From Nitrosomonas nitrosa (GTDB lineage: Bacteria > Pseudomonadota > Gammaproteobacteria > Burkholderiales > Nitrosomonadaceae): a DNA stretch of 64,000 bases. The notes beneath the pieces were generated by a model. That model did no database searches, was not told the DNA's origin, and was given only the letters and a program-made list of their open reading frames with translations. The position numbers were made by a program, and so were the translations under genes. Positions within the stretch are counted from its first letter, which is position 1. The number at the start of each line of letters is the position of its first letter. Where the stretch lies: positions 109,814 to 173,813 of the forward strand of contig NZ_QAOO01000005.1 in assembly GCF_003051105.1 (NCBI RefSeq), read 5' to 3'. This document shows, one piece after another, positions 9,745 to 19,875 of this stretch.

Positions 9745-10518
9745 ATGAAAATTATAACGTTAAACGTCAACGGCATTCGTTCTGCAGCTAATAAAGGTTT
9801 TTTTCAATGGATGCCTGCACAGCAGGCTGATGTGATATGCGTGCAGGAATTGAAGGCACAGCCTGACGATATGACCCCTGAAATGAAAGCCCCTGATGGC
9901 TACCATGGCTATTTTCATTGCGCCGATAAGAAAGGCTACAGTGGTGTTGGAATTTACTCCCGTCACGAGCCGGATAATGTGATAGAAGGCGTCGGTATTC
10001 CAGAAATCGATGCAGAAGGTCGTTATCTGCGTGCTGATTTTGGTAATTTGAGTATCATATCGATTTATCTGCCTTCGGGGTCGAGTGGTGAGCATCGGCA
10101 AGCGATCAAGTTTTTCTTTATGGCGCAATTTTTCCCGATTCTGAAAGGACTGGCCCAATGCAATCGGGAGGTTATTTTGTGCGGGGATTGGAATATTGCC
10201 CACAAGGAAATCGATCTAAAGAATTGGCGCGCTAATCAAAAAAATTCCGGTTTTTTACCAGAAGAACGCGCCTGGCTGACAGCGGTTTTTGATGAGCTGA
10301 AGCTGATTGATGTTTTTCGAAAAATAGAGCCTTCCCCAGAACAATACACCTGGTGGTCCAATCGAGGGCAGGCGTGGGCAAAGAACGTGGGATGGCGAAT
10401 CGACTATCAGATTGCCACACCTACGATTGCTGATAAAGCGACCCATGCGGCCATTTATAAGCAAGAACGGTTTTCAGATCATGCGCCGTTAATAATTGAT
10501 TACGATCACCGTTTATGA
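9745..10518 (+). CDS. xth: Exodeoxyribonuclease III
   Basis: An AP endonuclease / 3'-5' exonuclease of base-excision repair. The 257 residues show the exonuclease-endonuclease-phosphatase fold motifs: N-terminal LNVNGIRSA, metal ligand in [13 protein letters not shown] position (ICVQELK), GDWNIAH in the middle and the C-terminal SDHAPLIID. Full length. Its TGA overlaps the ATG of the next gene (ATGA), so ampG is probably co-transcribed. Confidence 0.96.
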   Translation: MKIITLNVNGIRSAANKGFFQWMPAQQADVICVQELKAQPDDMTPEMKAPDGYHGYFHCADKKGYSGVGIYSRHEPDNVIEGVGIPEIDAEGRYLRADFGNLSIISIYLPSGSSGEHRQAIKFFFMAQFFPILKGLAQCNREVILCGDWNIAHKEIDLKNWRANQKNSGFLPEERAWLTAVFDELKLIDVFRKIEPSPEQYTWWSNRGQAWAKNVGWRIDYQIATPTIADKATHAAIYKQERFSDHAPLIIDYDHRL

Positions 10519-11903
10519 GCAATACTACGGTCGCAAACTGGCTGAGTGTTTGCCGTATTTATGCGCATCCTCGCGTAGTTGGCATGCTGGCATTGGGTTT
10601 TTCGGCTGGATTGCCGCTATTGCTCATATTGGGGACGCTTTCGTTCTGGTTAAGAGAAGCTGGGATCGATCGCGCGACCATAGGGCACTTAAGTTGGATT
10701 GGTTTAGCCTACGGTTTTAAATGGATGTGGTCACCGTTGGTTGACCGCTTGCCATTGCCGCTACTGACGAGATGGCTTGGACGGCGCCGAGCATGGCTGT
10801 TACTTTCGCAAATTACGATAACGATTGCGTTGATCGGCATGGCGAATACCGATCCACTCTTGAATTTGTCTCACATGGTGTTTTTTGCGCTGGCAGTCGC
10901 GTTTGCCTCGGCTACTCAAGATATCGCACTGGATGCCTATCGTATTGAAGCGGTCGAATTGAGATTGCAAGGCGCTATGGCAGCAACTTATCAAGCTGGT
11001 TATCGCTTGGCAATGATATTGGCATCTGCTGGCGTGCTATGGATCGCCGCGTCATTGGATGCTTCTCCCTCTGAATACGATTATCAGTCATGGCGCATGG
11101 CCTATTTGGTGATGGCTGCTTCCATGGCCGTGGGAATAGCGACAACGCTGATCATTCGCGAACCCGATGTTTCCATCAATCACCTTGCTCTAGAGAATGA
11201 AAAACAAGTCGGTCGTGTCATTGCGGGCTGGAACTTAAATATTCACGTGATACGGCTGTTGACTTGGCTATATGGGGCTATGGTTGCACCATTTCAGAAT
11301 TTTATCGTACGGCACGGCTACCATGCCATCTTGATCTTGACGCTGATCGCTGTTTATCGTATCTCAGATGTCGTGATGGGCGTGATGAGCAATCCTTTCT
11401 ATGTTGACATGGGGTATACCAAAGATGAAGTGGCGACCGTTTCCAAAGTGTATGGCGTCATTATGACCATCATGGGTGCGGCAATAGGAGGGGTACTGAT
11501 CGCACGGCTCGGCGTGTTCAAGATATTATTCCTGGGTGCGGTGTTATCGGCTGCAACCAATTTATTATTTGTTTGGCTCTCAATGAGAGGGCACGATGTC
11601 GTAGGGCTGATATTCACTATTTCTGCAGATAATCTTTCGGCAGGTATTGCATCGGCCGCTTTTATTACCTATCTTTCGGGATTGACCAATTCGGCTTATT
11701 CTGCAACGCAATACGCGCTATTCAGTTCAATCATGCTGCTGTTGCCTAAATTCATCGCTGGTTTCAGTGGACAATTTGTAGATGCCTACGGGTACGCATT
11801 ATTTTTCAGTGGCACTGCGCTACTGGGTGTACCCGTGCTTGTTTTAGTATGGCTGGTTGGCCGAATCGAATTTAAAGCACCCCCACCCGCGGATCATTCT
11901 TAG
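10515..11903 (+). CDS. ampG: AmpG-family muropeptide permease (MFS)
   Basis: A 462-residue inner-membrane MFS transporter of the AmpG family, which imports anhydro-muropeptides released during cell-wall turnover. Typical motifs are GFSAGLPLLLILGTLSFWLREAG at the first transmembrane segment and the region following LGRRRAW (about 92-98). SATQDIALDAYRIE (about 135-148) is a strong AmpG signature. It overlaps xth by 4 bp. No beta-lactamase gene is nearby, so recycling is the likely job. Confidence 0.9.
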   Translation: MSNTTVANWLSVCRIYAHPRVVGMLALGFSAGLPLLLILGTLSFWLREAGIDRATIGHLSWIGLAYGFKWMWSPLVDRLPLPLLTRWLGRRRAWLLLSQITITIALIGMANTDPLLNLSHMVFFALAVAFASATQDIALDAYRIEAVELRLQGAMAATYQAGYRLAMILASAGVLWIAASLDASPSEYDYQSWRMAYLVMAASMAVGIATTLIIREPDVSINHLALENEKQVGRVIAGWNLNIHVIRLLTWLYGAMVAPFQNFIVRHGYHAILILTLIAVYRISDVVMGVMSNPFYVDMGYTKDEVATVSKVYGVIMTIMGAAIGGVLIARLGVFKILFLGAVLSAATNLLFVWLSMRGHDVVGLIFTISADNLSAGIASAAFITYLSGLTNSAYSATQYALFSSIMLLLPKFIAGFSGQFVDAYGYALFFSGTALLGVPVLVLVWLVGRIEFKAPPPADHS

Positions 11904-11919
11904 CGCCATTCTGACATGT

Positions 11920-12531
11920 TTATTTTCCACAAGTAAAACGGTAAAACGCCAGCATGCCAAATAAGTTAGGTGCAATAGTAATATGCTGACTTCCATTCAT
12001 CACACGGCGTTCAATGATGTGGATACCATGCCGATGGCAAAGCTGCTCGAAATCATTCAAAGTACAGAGGTGGATATTAGGCGTATCAAACCACTCATAA
12101 GGCAGCGTTTGAGATACGGGCATATGGCCGAATAAGACTTGTAGCCTATTTTTCCAATGACCAAAATTAGGAAAAGTGACGATTCCTTCTTTACCAACGC
12201 GAAGTATTTCCTTGATGATGTCTTCTGTATGCCTCATTGCTTGCAGCGTTTGAGACAAGATGACGTAATCAAAAGAATTCGATTCAAAACCCGATAGGCC
12301 AGATTCAAGATCACTTTGAATGACATTCACGCCATTATTGAGACATGCCAATATATTGGCATCATCGATTTCAACGCCATATCCATGCACGCCCAGCGTG
12401 TCTTGCAAATACCCAAGCAGTGTCCCGTCACCACAACCCAGGTCGAGCACTTTCGACCCTGGTTGGATCCAAGAAGCGATAATTGCGAAATCAGGTCTTA
12501 ACAAAGTAAGAGAGGAGGGTTGTTTAGCCAT
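11920..12531 (-). CDS. metW: MetW, methionine biosynthesis SAM-fold protein
   Basis: A 203-residue class I methyltransferase-fold protein with the SAM-binding motif VLDLGCGDGTLL (about 29-40). In proteobacteria MetW is encoded directly after metX and is needed for, or stimulates, its acyltransferase activity; a methyl transfer by MetW itself is not established. It lies 17 bases downstream of metX on the same strand, so the pair is an operon. Confidence 0.93.
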   Translation of the reverse strand: MAKQPSSLTLLRPDFAIIASWIQPGSKVLDLGCGDGTLLGYLQDTLGVHGYGVEIDDANILACLNNGVNVIQSDLESGLSGFESNSFDYVILSQTLQAMRHTEDIIKEILRVGKEGIVTFPNFGHWKNRLQVLFGHMPVSQTLPYEWFDTPNIHLCTLNDFEQLCHRHGIHIIERRVMNGSQHITIAPNLFGMLAFYRFTCGK

Positions 12532-12548
12532 TAAAACACCGTTGAATG

Positions 12549-13676
12549 TTATGTCTCAATCTTATTCATGTAAGCTCTCACCAGTTGGTGATAGTGCTCA
12601 TCCTTCATGAGAAAGGAATCGTGGCCGTGCCTGGAAGGAATTTCCGCATAGCTAACATTGAGTTTGTTGTCCAATAAGGCTTTGACGATGCTGCGTGAAC
12701 GTTCTGGAGAAAAGCGCCAATCCGAGCTGAATGACAGCACTAAAAAATTCGCTTTGGCACGATGGAAAGCAGCACTCAGGTCATCATCGTAATCACGTGC
12801 GGGATCGAAATAATCCAGCGCCTTCGTCATGAGCAGATAGCTATTGGCATCAAACTGATCCGCGAACTTATCCCCCTGATAGCGCAGATAGGATTCGATC
12901 TGAAACTCAATATCGAAATTGAAGCTTAACGAGCCTGATCGTAGTTCACGGCCAAATTTTTCTGCCATGGAGTCATTGGACAAATAGGTAATATGACCCA
13001 GCATCCGAGCAAGGCGCAAGCCCCTGCGCGGGATGGTGCCATGCGAATAGAAATCGCCTCCGTGAAAATCCGGATCGGTAATGATCGCCTGGCGCGCTAC
13101 GTCATTGAACGCGATATTTTGTGCGGTTAATTTTGCTGCAGCCGCGATTACGATTGCATGCCTGACCTTTTCAGGCGCATCGAGTGCAAGCTGCATGGCT
13201 GACATACCGCCAAGGCTTCCCCCCACGACGGCGGCAAATTCATCAATGCCAAATTTATCCGCCAGCCTGACATACGTTTGCGCCCAGTCAATCGTCGTCA
13301 CTACTGGAAAATCAGCACCATAGTGCTTACCTGTTTTTTTATTGATACTTGCAGGACCGGTAGAGCCATGACAACCACCAATATTGTTGACGCCAATTAC
13401 AAAAAATTTGCGTGTGTCAATTGGTTTGCCCGGTCCAATCATGTTGTTCCACCAACCTACGTTTTTGGGGTTGTCGGCATAAACGCCAGCGACATGGTGA
13501 TTGCCGGAAAGCGCATGGCAAATCAAGACCGCATTGGATTTTGCTGCATTCAATTCACCATAGGTTTCATAAACCTGTTCATAGCTATCTAATATTGCGC
13601 CACTTTCCAAACTGAGTGGCGTATCAAAATAAAACCTTTGGGGCGTAACGATGCCAATAGATTCTGAATCATGCAT
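12549..13676 (-). CDS. metX: Homoserine O-acyltransferase MetX
   Basis: An alpha/beta-hydrolase-fold enzyme of 375 residues that acylates homoserine in methionine synthesis. The nucleophile Ser is in GGSLGGMSA (about 153-161), and the C-terminal His is in RHGHDSFL. The N-terminal [14 protein letters not shown] is diagnostic of the family. In proteobacteria with MetW, many MetX enzymes use succinyl-CoA rather than acetyl-CoA; the specificity residues were not assessed. It is the first gene of metXW. Confidence 0.95.
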   Translation of the reverse strand: MHDSESIGIVTPQRFYFDTPLSLESGAILDSYEQVYETYGELNAAKSNAVLICHALSGNHHVAGVYADNPKNVGWWNNMIGPGKPIDTRKFFVIGVNNIGGCHGSTGPASINKKTGKHYGADFPVVTTIDWAQTYVRLADKFGIDEFAAVVGGSLGGMSAMQLALDAPEKVRHAIVIAAAAKLTAQNIAFNDVARQAIITDPDFHGGDFYSHGTIPRRGLRLARMLGHITYLSNDSMAEKFGRELRSGSLSFNFDIEFQIESYLRYQGDKFADQFDANSYLLMTKALDYFDPARDYDDDLSAAFHRAKANFLVLSFSSDWRFSPERSRSIVKALLDNKLNVSYAEIPSRHGHDSFLMKDEHYHQLVRAYMNKIET

Positions 13677-14451
13677 GAATATATCTAAAAATCTAGGAAA
13701 TTATTTTTATAAGGAAGATGACCGAACGCTTATTGCCGAGAAGCATTATATCGCCAAAAACAGGGAGGAGGCCTGTACCTACTCAAAACCTGATTATTTG
13801 GCAGCGCACTAAAAGTCAATTGTTGCAAATTTTGAACTAACCCATTGATTTAGCATCGATTGGCCAGCGCCGATTGATGGAATGATAAAGAATTTCTGCC
13901 GCTCTCATGGGAAATACTAGCATAGAATAAACAAATTGGCTGTGCAGGTTACAGTTGATCCAAACTCCCCTATTCGTGTGCAAACTCAGCCGATAAAGAT
14001 GATACTAGACTGTCTGAGACGGATCTACTGCGGACGAGCCTGCCAGGTCGGATTTCCCGATCCTTATCGTTAAATAGAACGACTATTCGCCGCAAATGAT
14101 CAAAAAATCCAGCTCAACCAGACTCACCCTCGCTACGATCGCTATTCTCGGACAATCTCCTAGTCATGAGTACATCGTATCGTTCTTGAGTTATTAACCC
14201 GGATCGAATTTATGCCCGATTGACAAAGAAATGCGCTTGTAATGAAAAGGAAAAGGCCGAGATGGTTTAGAGCGCATGACTTTCAATCTTATTCGCTATT
14301 ATCTTGCAGTTCGTGTCAGAGAGTCATGTTTTAATCCGAAACCGTTGTAACAGCAGTGGGTAACTTTTTATTTTGCATTATCCTGTGGCATTCTCTGTAA
14401 TGCTGTGCAGTTTTTCGATATATCGATAATTTTTGTTTCTATAGTGTAAGG
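13677..14451. other. Intergenic region between metX and putA
   Basis: About 775 bases without a convincing gene. It must hold the divergent promoters of metX and putA. I see a small dyad, AATAG-AACGA-CTATT, at about 14074-14088 and several short ORFs broken by stops. The stretch around 14030-14160 has a base composition unlike its surroundings and may be a relic of lost coding DNA, but I could not identify it. Confidence 0.5.
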
Positions 14452-17400
14452 ATGTTTGACACCATGCCACACGATATGCCTTTTCCTTCTTTATTTCATG
14501 CCAGAACAGCAATTAATCAAGCCTATCTTTGCGATGAAGCTGCACATCTCGACAGTTTGCTTGCTTCCATCCGATTCGCTGGGCATGAACAAGCGCAAAT
14601 AGAAGCGTTAGCGAGACATTTGGTAACCAAGGTTCGTGACCAGGAAGGGGCGCGGGCTGGAATGAATGCGTTGCTTCATGAATATGATTTGAGTACTCAA
14701 GAAGGTGTACTGCTCATGTGTTTGGCTGAAGCGTTATTGCGTATACCCGATAATGTTACTGCAGACCGCCTGATTCAGGATAAGCTGGCAAGCGCAGAGT
14801 GGAGTCGCCATCTTGGACATAGTGCTTCATGGTGGGTCAATGCTTCAACCTGGGGGTTATTGCTGACTGGTAAATTTGTCAAATTGGAAGCTTCTACCTC
14901 ACTTTTTAATCGTTTGATCAGCAGGAGCGGGGAGCCAGTGATCCGCATGGCGATTAAACAAGCAATGCGTTTGATCGGACATCAGTTTGTTATGGGCAGT
15001 ACCCTTGAGGAAGCTTTGAGGCGCAGCAAGGAGAGTGAGAATAGGCGCTACCGTTATTCTTTCGATATGCTTGGTGAAGCGGCACTGACCGCTGCTGACG
15101 CTGTGCGCTATTGGGAAGCCTATCATGAGGCCATCACAACCCTCGGCCAGCAAGATTATCAGAGCAAATTACAAGATCGTTCCGGTATTTCTGTAAAACT
15201 TTCTGCACTTCATCCTCGTTATGAATACACTAAGCGGCAACAGGTAATGGATGTGCTATTACCCCGCTTGCTGGCTTTGGTGCTTGCTGCCAAAGCGGCC
15301 CATATCAGCATCACTATTGACGCGGAGGAAACTGATAGACTCGATCTCGCGCTTGATTTATTTGAAGCTGTATACCGTGATGATCGGTTGAATGGGTGGA
15401 ATGGATTGGGTATGGCAGTACAAGCTTACCAAAAACGGGCAATTCATGTGATCGATTGGTTGGCGCAGCTGGCGCGTGAATATACACGTTCGATTCCCGT
15501 TCGCCTCGTGAAAGGCGCCTACTGGGATGGTGAAATCAAACTAGCGCAAGAACGAGGCTTGGAAGGTTATCCAGTTTTTACCCGAAAAGCAGCGACAGAT
15601 ATTTCCTATCTTGCTTGCGCTCGACGCCTTTTTGATCATGATAATCTTTTGTACCCGCAATTTGCTACTCACAATGCCCGTACTGTAGCTTCTCTCATTG
15701 TTATGGCAGAGGGGCGCTCAATCGAGTTTCAACGTTTGCATGGCATGGGAGAAGCCCTCTATACGACCGTACTCAATGAAAGGCCGCAGTTATCTTGCCG
15801 TGTCTATGCGCCGGTTGGGGATTATCAAGAATTACTTCCTTATCTTGTACGCCGCTTGCTGGAAAATGGCGCTAATAGTTCCTTTGTCAACCAGATCGCC
15901 AATGATCAGGTTACTGTAGATGACATGATTGCAGATCCAGTAGCCGTACTTGAGCACCAGACGCACGCTATACCTCTGCCGCGTCATCTTTATGGAGATG
16001 AGCGACTCAATTCGAGTGGTATCAATCTTGCTGACAGAGAAATACAAAACCGCTTGATACACGCTCTGGGACAGGCGTGTCAGCAGTCGTGGCAAGCGGC
16101 GCCAATCGTCAATGGGGATATTCTTACCGGTAAGCAACAAACTAGATTGAATCCTGCCAACCATCGCGATGCAATCGGAGAAGTACTGTTGGCCGATCTC
16201 AGTGCCGTTGATCGGGCGTTCAGCATCGCACATAGCGCAGCACCTAAATGGGCTAATAACAGTGCTAGTGAACGAGCCGCTCTATTAGAGCGTGCTGCGG
16301 ACCTGTTTGAAGAAAAGTGCACTGAACTCATGGCACGTATCATGCGTGAAGGCGGACGCACCCTGCATGATGCACTTAACGAAGTGCGTGAAGCGATCGA
16401 TTTTTGCCGTTACTATGCCGTTCAGGCGCGCCGACATTTTGAGCATCCCATCGTTTTGCCAGGCATCACGGGGGAAATGAATCAATTGCGCTTAGTGGGT
16501 CGCGGCGTATTTGTTTGTATCAGTCCATGGAATTTTCCCGTGGCGATTTTCACCGGCCAGATCGTTGCTGCTCTTGCAGCGGGCAATTGCGTCATTGCCA
16601 AACCTGCAGCGCTGACATCGTTATGTGCTGGGTATGTGGTGAGCTTGCTGCATGAAGCAGGTATTCCTAAGGATGTATTACACTTCCTACCCGGCAGGGG
16701 TGATGAAATCGGCATGAAATTGGTAAGTGATGCACGTATAGCCGGTGTTGCCTTTACAGGCTCAACCAGCACTGCACGACAGATTAATCAAATTCTGGCG
16801 CAAGGAGAACGTATCGTTCCTTTGATTGCTGAAACAGGTGGTCAGAATTGCATGATTGTTGACAGCTCTGCACTACCGGAGCAAGTTGTTAAAGATGCCA
16901 TTGCTTCTGCCTTTAATAGTGCGGGGCAGCGTTGCTCGGCGTTACGTGTACTGTTTTTGCAACAAGAAATCGCGCCGCAAATTCTGACAATGCTAAGCGG
17001 TGCAATGGATGAGCTGTGCATCGGTAACCCGATGAATTTTACTACGGATATTGGGCCGGTCATCAGTTCTGCAGCTTGCAAGGAATTGCGGCAACATTGC
17101 GATCGGATGAATAGCGAAGCTCGCCAGATCAAAATAGCATCGCTCTCACAGAGTCATGCCGAGGGCAGTTATTTTGCTCCATGCGTTTATGAAATTGAGC
17201 GCCTTGACCAACTCAAGAAAGAGGTATTCGGCCCCGTTCTCCACGTCATCCGGTATCAAGCCGATCAGCTAGATAAAGTCGTGGAAGATATCAATAACAG
17301 CGGCTACGGCCTCACACTCGGCATTCATAGTCGAATTGATGCCACTATTGACTATATTACCCGTCATACCCATTGCGGCAACAGTTATGTCAATCGAAAC

Positions 17401-17583
17401 ATTATTGGCGCAGTAGTAGGCTCACAACCTTTTGGAGGAGAAGGACTGTCAGGAACTGGTCCTAAAGCTGGCGGCCCACATTATTTGCAACGCTTTGCAA
17501 CCGAGCGTGTGGTTACGGTTAATACTACAGCCGTGGGAGGTAATGCGGCACTTTTGTCGCTGAGTGAAATGAATCGTCTGTAG
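14452..17583 (+). CDS. putA: Bifunctional proline dehydrogenase / delta-1-pyrroline-5-carboxylate dehydrogenase
   Basis: Oxidises proline to glutamate in two coupled steps. The 1043 residues comprise an N-terminal FAD-dependent PRODH barrel (ISVKLSALHPRYE near 245, GAYWDGEIK near 358, FATHNART near 403) and a C-terminal aldehyde dehydrogenase (SPWNFPVAIFTGQ near 690, Glu in AETGGQN near 795, catalytic Cys in AGQRCSAL near 828). It is about 280 residues shorter than E. coli PutA and resembles minimal PutA enzymes without the N-terminal ribbon-helix-helix DNA-binding domain, so it is probably not autoregulatory. It stands alone in its transcription unit. Confidence 0.96.
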   Translation: MFDTMPHDMPFPSLFHARTAINQAYLCDEAAHLDSLLASIRFAGHEQAQIEALARHLVTKVRDQEGARAGMNALLHEYDLSTQEGVLLMCLAEALLRIPDNVTADRLIQDKLASAEWSRHLGHSASWWVNASTWGLLLTGKFVKLEASTSLFNRLISRSGEPVIRMAIKQAMRLIGHQFVMGSTLEEALRRSKESENRRYRYSFDMLGEAALTAADAVRYWEAYHEAITTLGQQDYQSKLQDRSGISVKLSALHPRYEYTKRQQVMDVLLPRLLALVLAAKAAHISITIDAEETDRLDLALDLFEAVYRDDRLNGWNGLGMAVQAYQKRAIHVIDWLAQLAREYTRSIPVRLVKGAYWDGEIKLAQERGLEGYPVFTRKAATDISYLACARRLFDHDNLLYPQFATHNARTVASLIVMAEGRSIEFQRLHGMGEALYTTVLNERPQLSCRVYAPVGDYQELLPYLVRRLLENGANSSFVNQIANDQVTVDDMIADPVAVLEHQTHAIPLPRHLYGDERLNSSGINLADREIQNRLIHALGQACQQSWQAAPIVNGDILTGKQQTRLNPANHRDAIGEVLLADLSAVDRAFSIAHSAAPKWANNSASERAALLERAADLFEEKCTELMARIMREGGRTLHDALNEVREAIDFCRYYAVQARRHFEHPIVLPGITGEMNQLRLVGRGVFVCISPWNFPVAIFTGQIVAALAAGNCVIAKPAALTSLCAGYVVSLLHEAGIPKDVLHFLPGRGDEIGMKLVSDARIAGVAFTGSTSTARQINQILAQGERIVPLIAETGGQNCMIVDSSALPEQVVKDAIASAFNSAGQRCSALRVLFLQQEIAPQILTMLSGAMDELCIGNPMNFTTDIGPVISSAACKELRQHCDRMNSEARQIKIASLSQSHAEGSYFAPCVYEIERLDQLKKEVFGPVLHVIRYQADQLDKVVEDINNSGYGLTLGIHSRIDATIDYITRHTHCGNSYVNRNIIGAVVGSQPFGGEGLSGTGPKAGGPHYLQRFATERVVTVNTTAVGGNAALLSLSEMNRL

Positions 17584-17841
17584 CGCTTTTGTTGCGGAAT
17601 GTTATGCGTTTGTTATCAAAATATTTTAAAGAATGGAGTTTAACGTTGAATTCACTGGATTAAATGGTGTCAAAAAGCCGTATGATAAAAAACGACACGA
17701 TAGCAATATTTAAATAGCTGATTTATATTGTATAAGTGTAAATTGAATAGAGAAAGTATGAGTAATTTCTGTTTAGTGTAACTGATTCGTGTGATATTAA
17801 TTTACCATCTTCATTATGATGGAATAAGGAGGGTTGCTGTT

Positions 17842-18000
17842 ATGAACAAGGGACTTTCTTTTGACGATATTGACGCAGATGATTTTTCTGACGACATCAT
17901 GCCAGATAGTCGGATCGCGAAGATCATTGATGAAATTGAATTCACCAAAGATGATTACGAAGACATTGAGATTACACTCAGCTCTCTGGGATTAGAATAG
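17842..18000 (+). CDS. Small acidic hypothetical protein
   Basis: A 52-residue protein starting at an ATG preceded by AAGGAGGG, a very strong ribosome site. It is unusually acidic, with D/E runs such as DDIDADDFSDD and EFTKDDYEDIEI and few basic residues. No family is recognised. The good ribosome site and biased composition argue for a real gene rather than a chance ORF; its partner is unknown. Confidence 0.6.
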   Translation: MNKGLSFDDIDADDFSDDIMPDSRIAKIIDEIEFTKDDYEDIEITLSSLGLE

Positions 18001-18682
18001 TTTTGATCCAAAGATTAGGTGCGAAGAGTAATCCGATTCGCCCTAATCAATTGATTTACGTTTCTTAATAACCATCGGCTGATGGCACCCAAACTGTTGG
18101 CGTAAGAACGGTGAATAAAGCTAAAGCTATAGCTAGTCCAAATAGCTAGTTAGGTTTCGTATTGACAGGAATCGGGTTCCATTTCCATAAAATATCATCC
18201 TGCTGTCCTATTCGATAGCGCTAAGCTAGGACCAATGCATTAACTTAGAAGTGTTACCCACCTGATTTCAGGTTCAAACTGTAAATCCTGAACAAAAATT
18301 CATTAGTCATGTCGGGCGCTAAAACGACTCGCCTGAATTCTTTTCTATGCACCATAGATTTAATTCCTCCTCGCCAAAACCCAATAAATTAATTGGCGGG
18401 TATCTTGGTGAGTCACGTCGTTATTCCTGATTAAAAGAATACATATACGTGTTAATACGTAATGACTAATTTTCATATTGCTTGTAAGGTAACGAGGCGT
18501 ATATGGAAAGCTTGGGTCAGGAAATACCTAGAGAAGAATGATTACTCGAATGATCGACCGCCCAAATTATCCTATTGACATTTATACGCTGAAAGAGTAA
18601 TTGTGCTAAAAAGAGAGGGAGAAATTTCGATAGTGTATATTCGTCGAAAATTTCTCAATCATTTTAAGAGAAAGGAACACCT
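18001..18682. other. Intergenic region upstream of the sigma-54-type activator
   Basis: No clear long gene. A 33-codon minus-strand ORF at 18254-18355 has a GAGGAGGA ribosome site, and a 6-bp inverted repeat (CGCCAA/TTGGCG) lies just upstream of it at about 18373-18399. An imperfect dyad GAAATTTC...GAAAATTTC occurs at about 18621-18653, 30 bases before the activator start, and could be its own control site. Confidence 0.4.
18254..18355 (-). CDS. Possible short ORF with strong ribosome site
   Basis: 33 codons starting MVHRKEFRRVVLAPD, preceded by GAGGAGG about 11 bases upstream. Unrecognised; it may be a fragment of a longer lost gene. Included only because of the ribosome site. Confidence 0.2.
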   Translation of the reverse strand: MVHRKEFRRVVLAPDMTNEFLFRIYSLNLKSGG

Positions 18683-19666
18683 ATGACGATGATAGGACAG
18701 TCATCCATCTTTATTGAAATGCTACGACAGATTTCAAAAATGGCGCGTTGCGATGTTCCTGTCTTGATCGAAGGTGAAACAGGCACTGGAAAAGAATTAG
18801 TGGCGCGTGCTATCCATTACGGCAGTGCTAGGCACGAAAGTCCTTTTATCCCTGTCAATTGTGGCGCCATTCCCGATATGCTCATTGAGAACGAATTGTT
18901 TGGTCATAAACGAGGTGCCTATACAGACGCACGATCTGATGATCCAGGCTTGATTACCCATGCACGGCATGGTTCACTTTTTCTGGATGAAGTAGACGCA
19001 TTATCTCCCAAAGCACAAGTCGTGCTACTGCGTTTCCTGCAAGATCAGCTCTATCGTCCGCTGGGTGGCACACATTCATTTTCAGCTGATGTGCGCGTGA
19101 TCGTTGCCAGCAATGCCAATCTGGATAAGTTGGCAAAGCAGGGGCTATTCCGCCTTGACCTATTGTTTCGACTCAAAATTATGTACTTGAAGTTACCGCC
19201 GCTACGGGAGAGGCAGGGTGACGCCAAATTGCTGGCAGATTATTTTTTGCAAGCCTGTGCTCAGCGATTTGGTTACGGTGAAAAAAAGCTGCATCCTGAA
19301 ACACTTGCTTGGCTAGATGAATATTACTGGCCAGGTAATATTCGAGAATTGGAAAATCTGATTTGTCGCGAATATTTACTGGAGGATGGTGCTATCATCC
19401 GGGTTAAATCACCTGATTTCGATGCGATTGAAAGACGTACTGGAACAGAGCGACGGCAATCGGCGCTTATCAGCAAAGTTTTTAACGAAGCTAAAAGCCA
19501 TGCTATTGCTGAATTCGAGCAATGTTATCTTTCCGAGGCGCTGGCGCAAACACAAGGTAATGTAACTAAAGCAGCGAAACTGGCTGGTAAAGAACGCCGT
19601 GCATTTGGCAAGCTGTTGAAGAAGTATGGAATGGATAAACAATTTTATTGTTCATTAACGCTATAA
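18683..19666 (+). CDS. Stand-alone sigma-54-type AAA+ transcriptional activator with altered GAFTGA loop
   Basis: A 327-residue bacterial enhancer-binding protein with no N-terminal sensor or receiver domain, in the style of PspF. The AAA+ domain has Walker A GETGTGKE (31-38), Walker B FLDEVD (100-105), sensor and arginine-finger region FRLDLLFRL, and WPGNIRELENL near the end. The C-terminus is a Fis-type helix-turn-helix (GNVTKAAKLAGKERRAFGKLL). The sigma-54 contact loop, normally GAFTGA, reads GAYTDA (78-83), so coupling to sigma-54 may be modified. It lies 1.3 kb upstream of the sigma-54 promoter of the injection-system cluster, and I infer that cluster is its target. A good terminator follows. 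Confidence 0.88.
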   Translation: MTMIGQSSIFIEMLRQISKMARCDVPVLIEGETGTGKELVARAIHYGSARHESPFIPVNCGAIPDMLIENELFGHKRGAYTDARSDDPGLITHARHGSLFLDEVDALSPKAQVVLLRFLQDQLYRPLGGTHSFSADVRVIVASNANLDKLAKQGLFRLDLLFRLKIMYLKLPPLRERQGDAKLLADYFLQACAQRFGYGEKKLHPETLAWLDEYYWPGNIRELENLICREYLLEDGAIIRVKSPDFDAIERRTGTERRQSALISKVFNEAKSHAIAEFEQCYLSEALAQTQGNVTKAAKLAGKERRAFGKLLKKYGMDKQFYCSLTL

Positions 19667-19685
19667 CTATGTTCTCCCTCCTCAT

Positions 19686-19738
19686 TGGGCATCTCTGGAA
19701 ACTGGCATAGTAGTCTCTAAGGGGTGCCCATTTTTTTT
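19686..19738 (+). terminator. Rho-independent terminator after the activator gene
   Basis: Stem TGGGCATC / GGTGCCCA closed by a 29-base loop and followed directly by eight T. It separates the activator from the CHRD gene. Confidence 0.8.
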
Positions 19739-19875
19739 ATTCATTATAGAGTGAATTCACGTGGCTCTCGCAGGGGATTGAGGTGAAATTTTTGTTTTCT
19801 GATGTGTCCCGGGGTTTGTACCCTTCCTGGGGATATTACTGTACTGTTAAGAAACTTCAATAAGGAGGATAGCGC

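Noticed and set aside
13990..14160. Insertion-sequence remnant in the metX-putA gap
   Set aside because: Composition looks odd but no frame gives a recognisable transposase and no terminal repeats were found.
14390..14420. Sigma-54 promoter before putA (TGGCAT followed by TGC)
   Set aside because: The GG-to-GC spacing is too long for a -24/-12 element.
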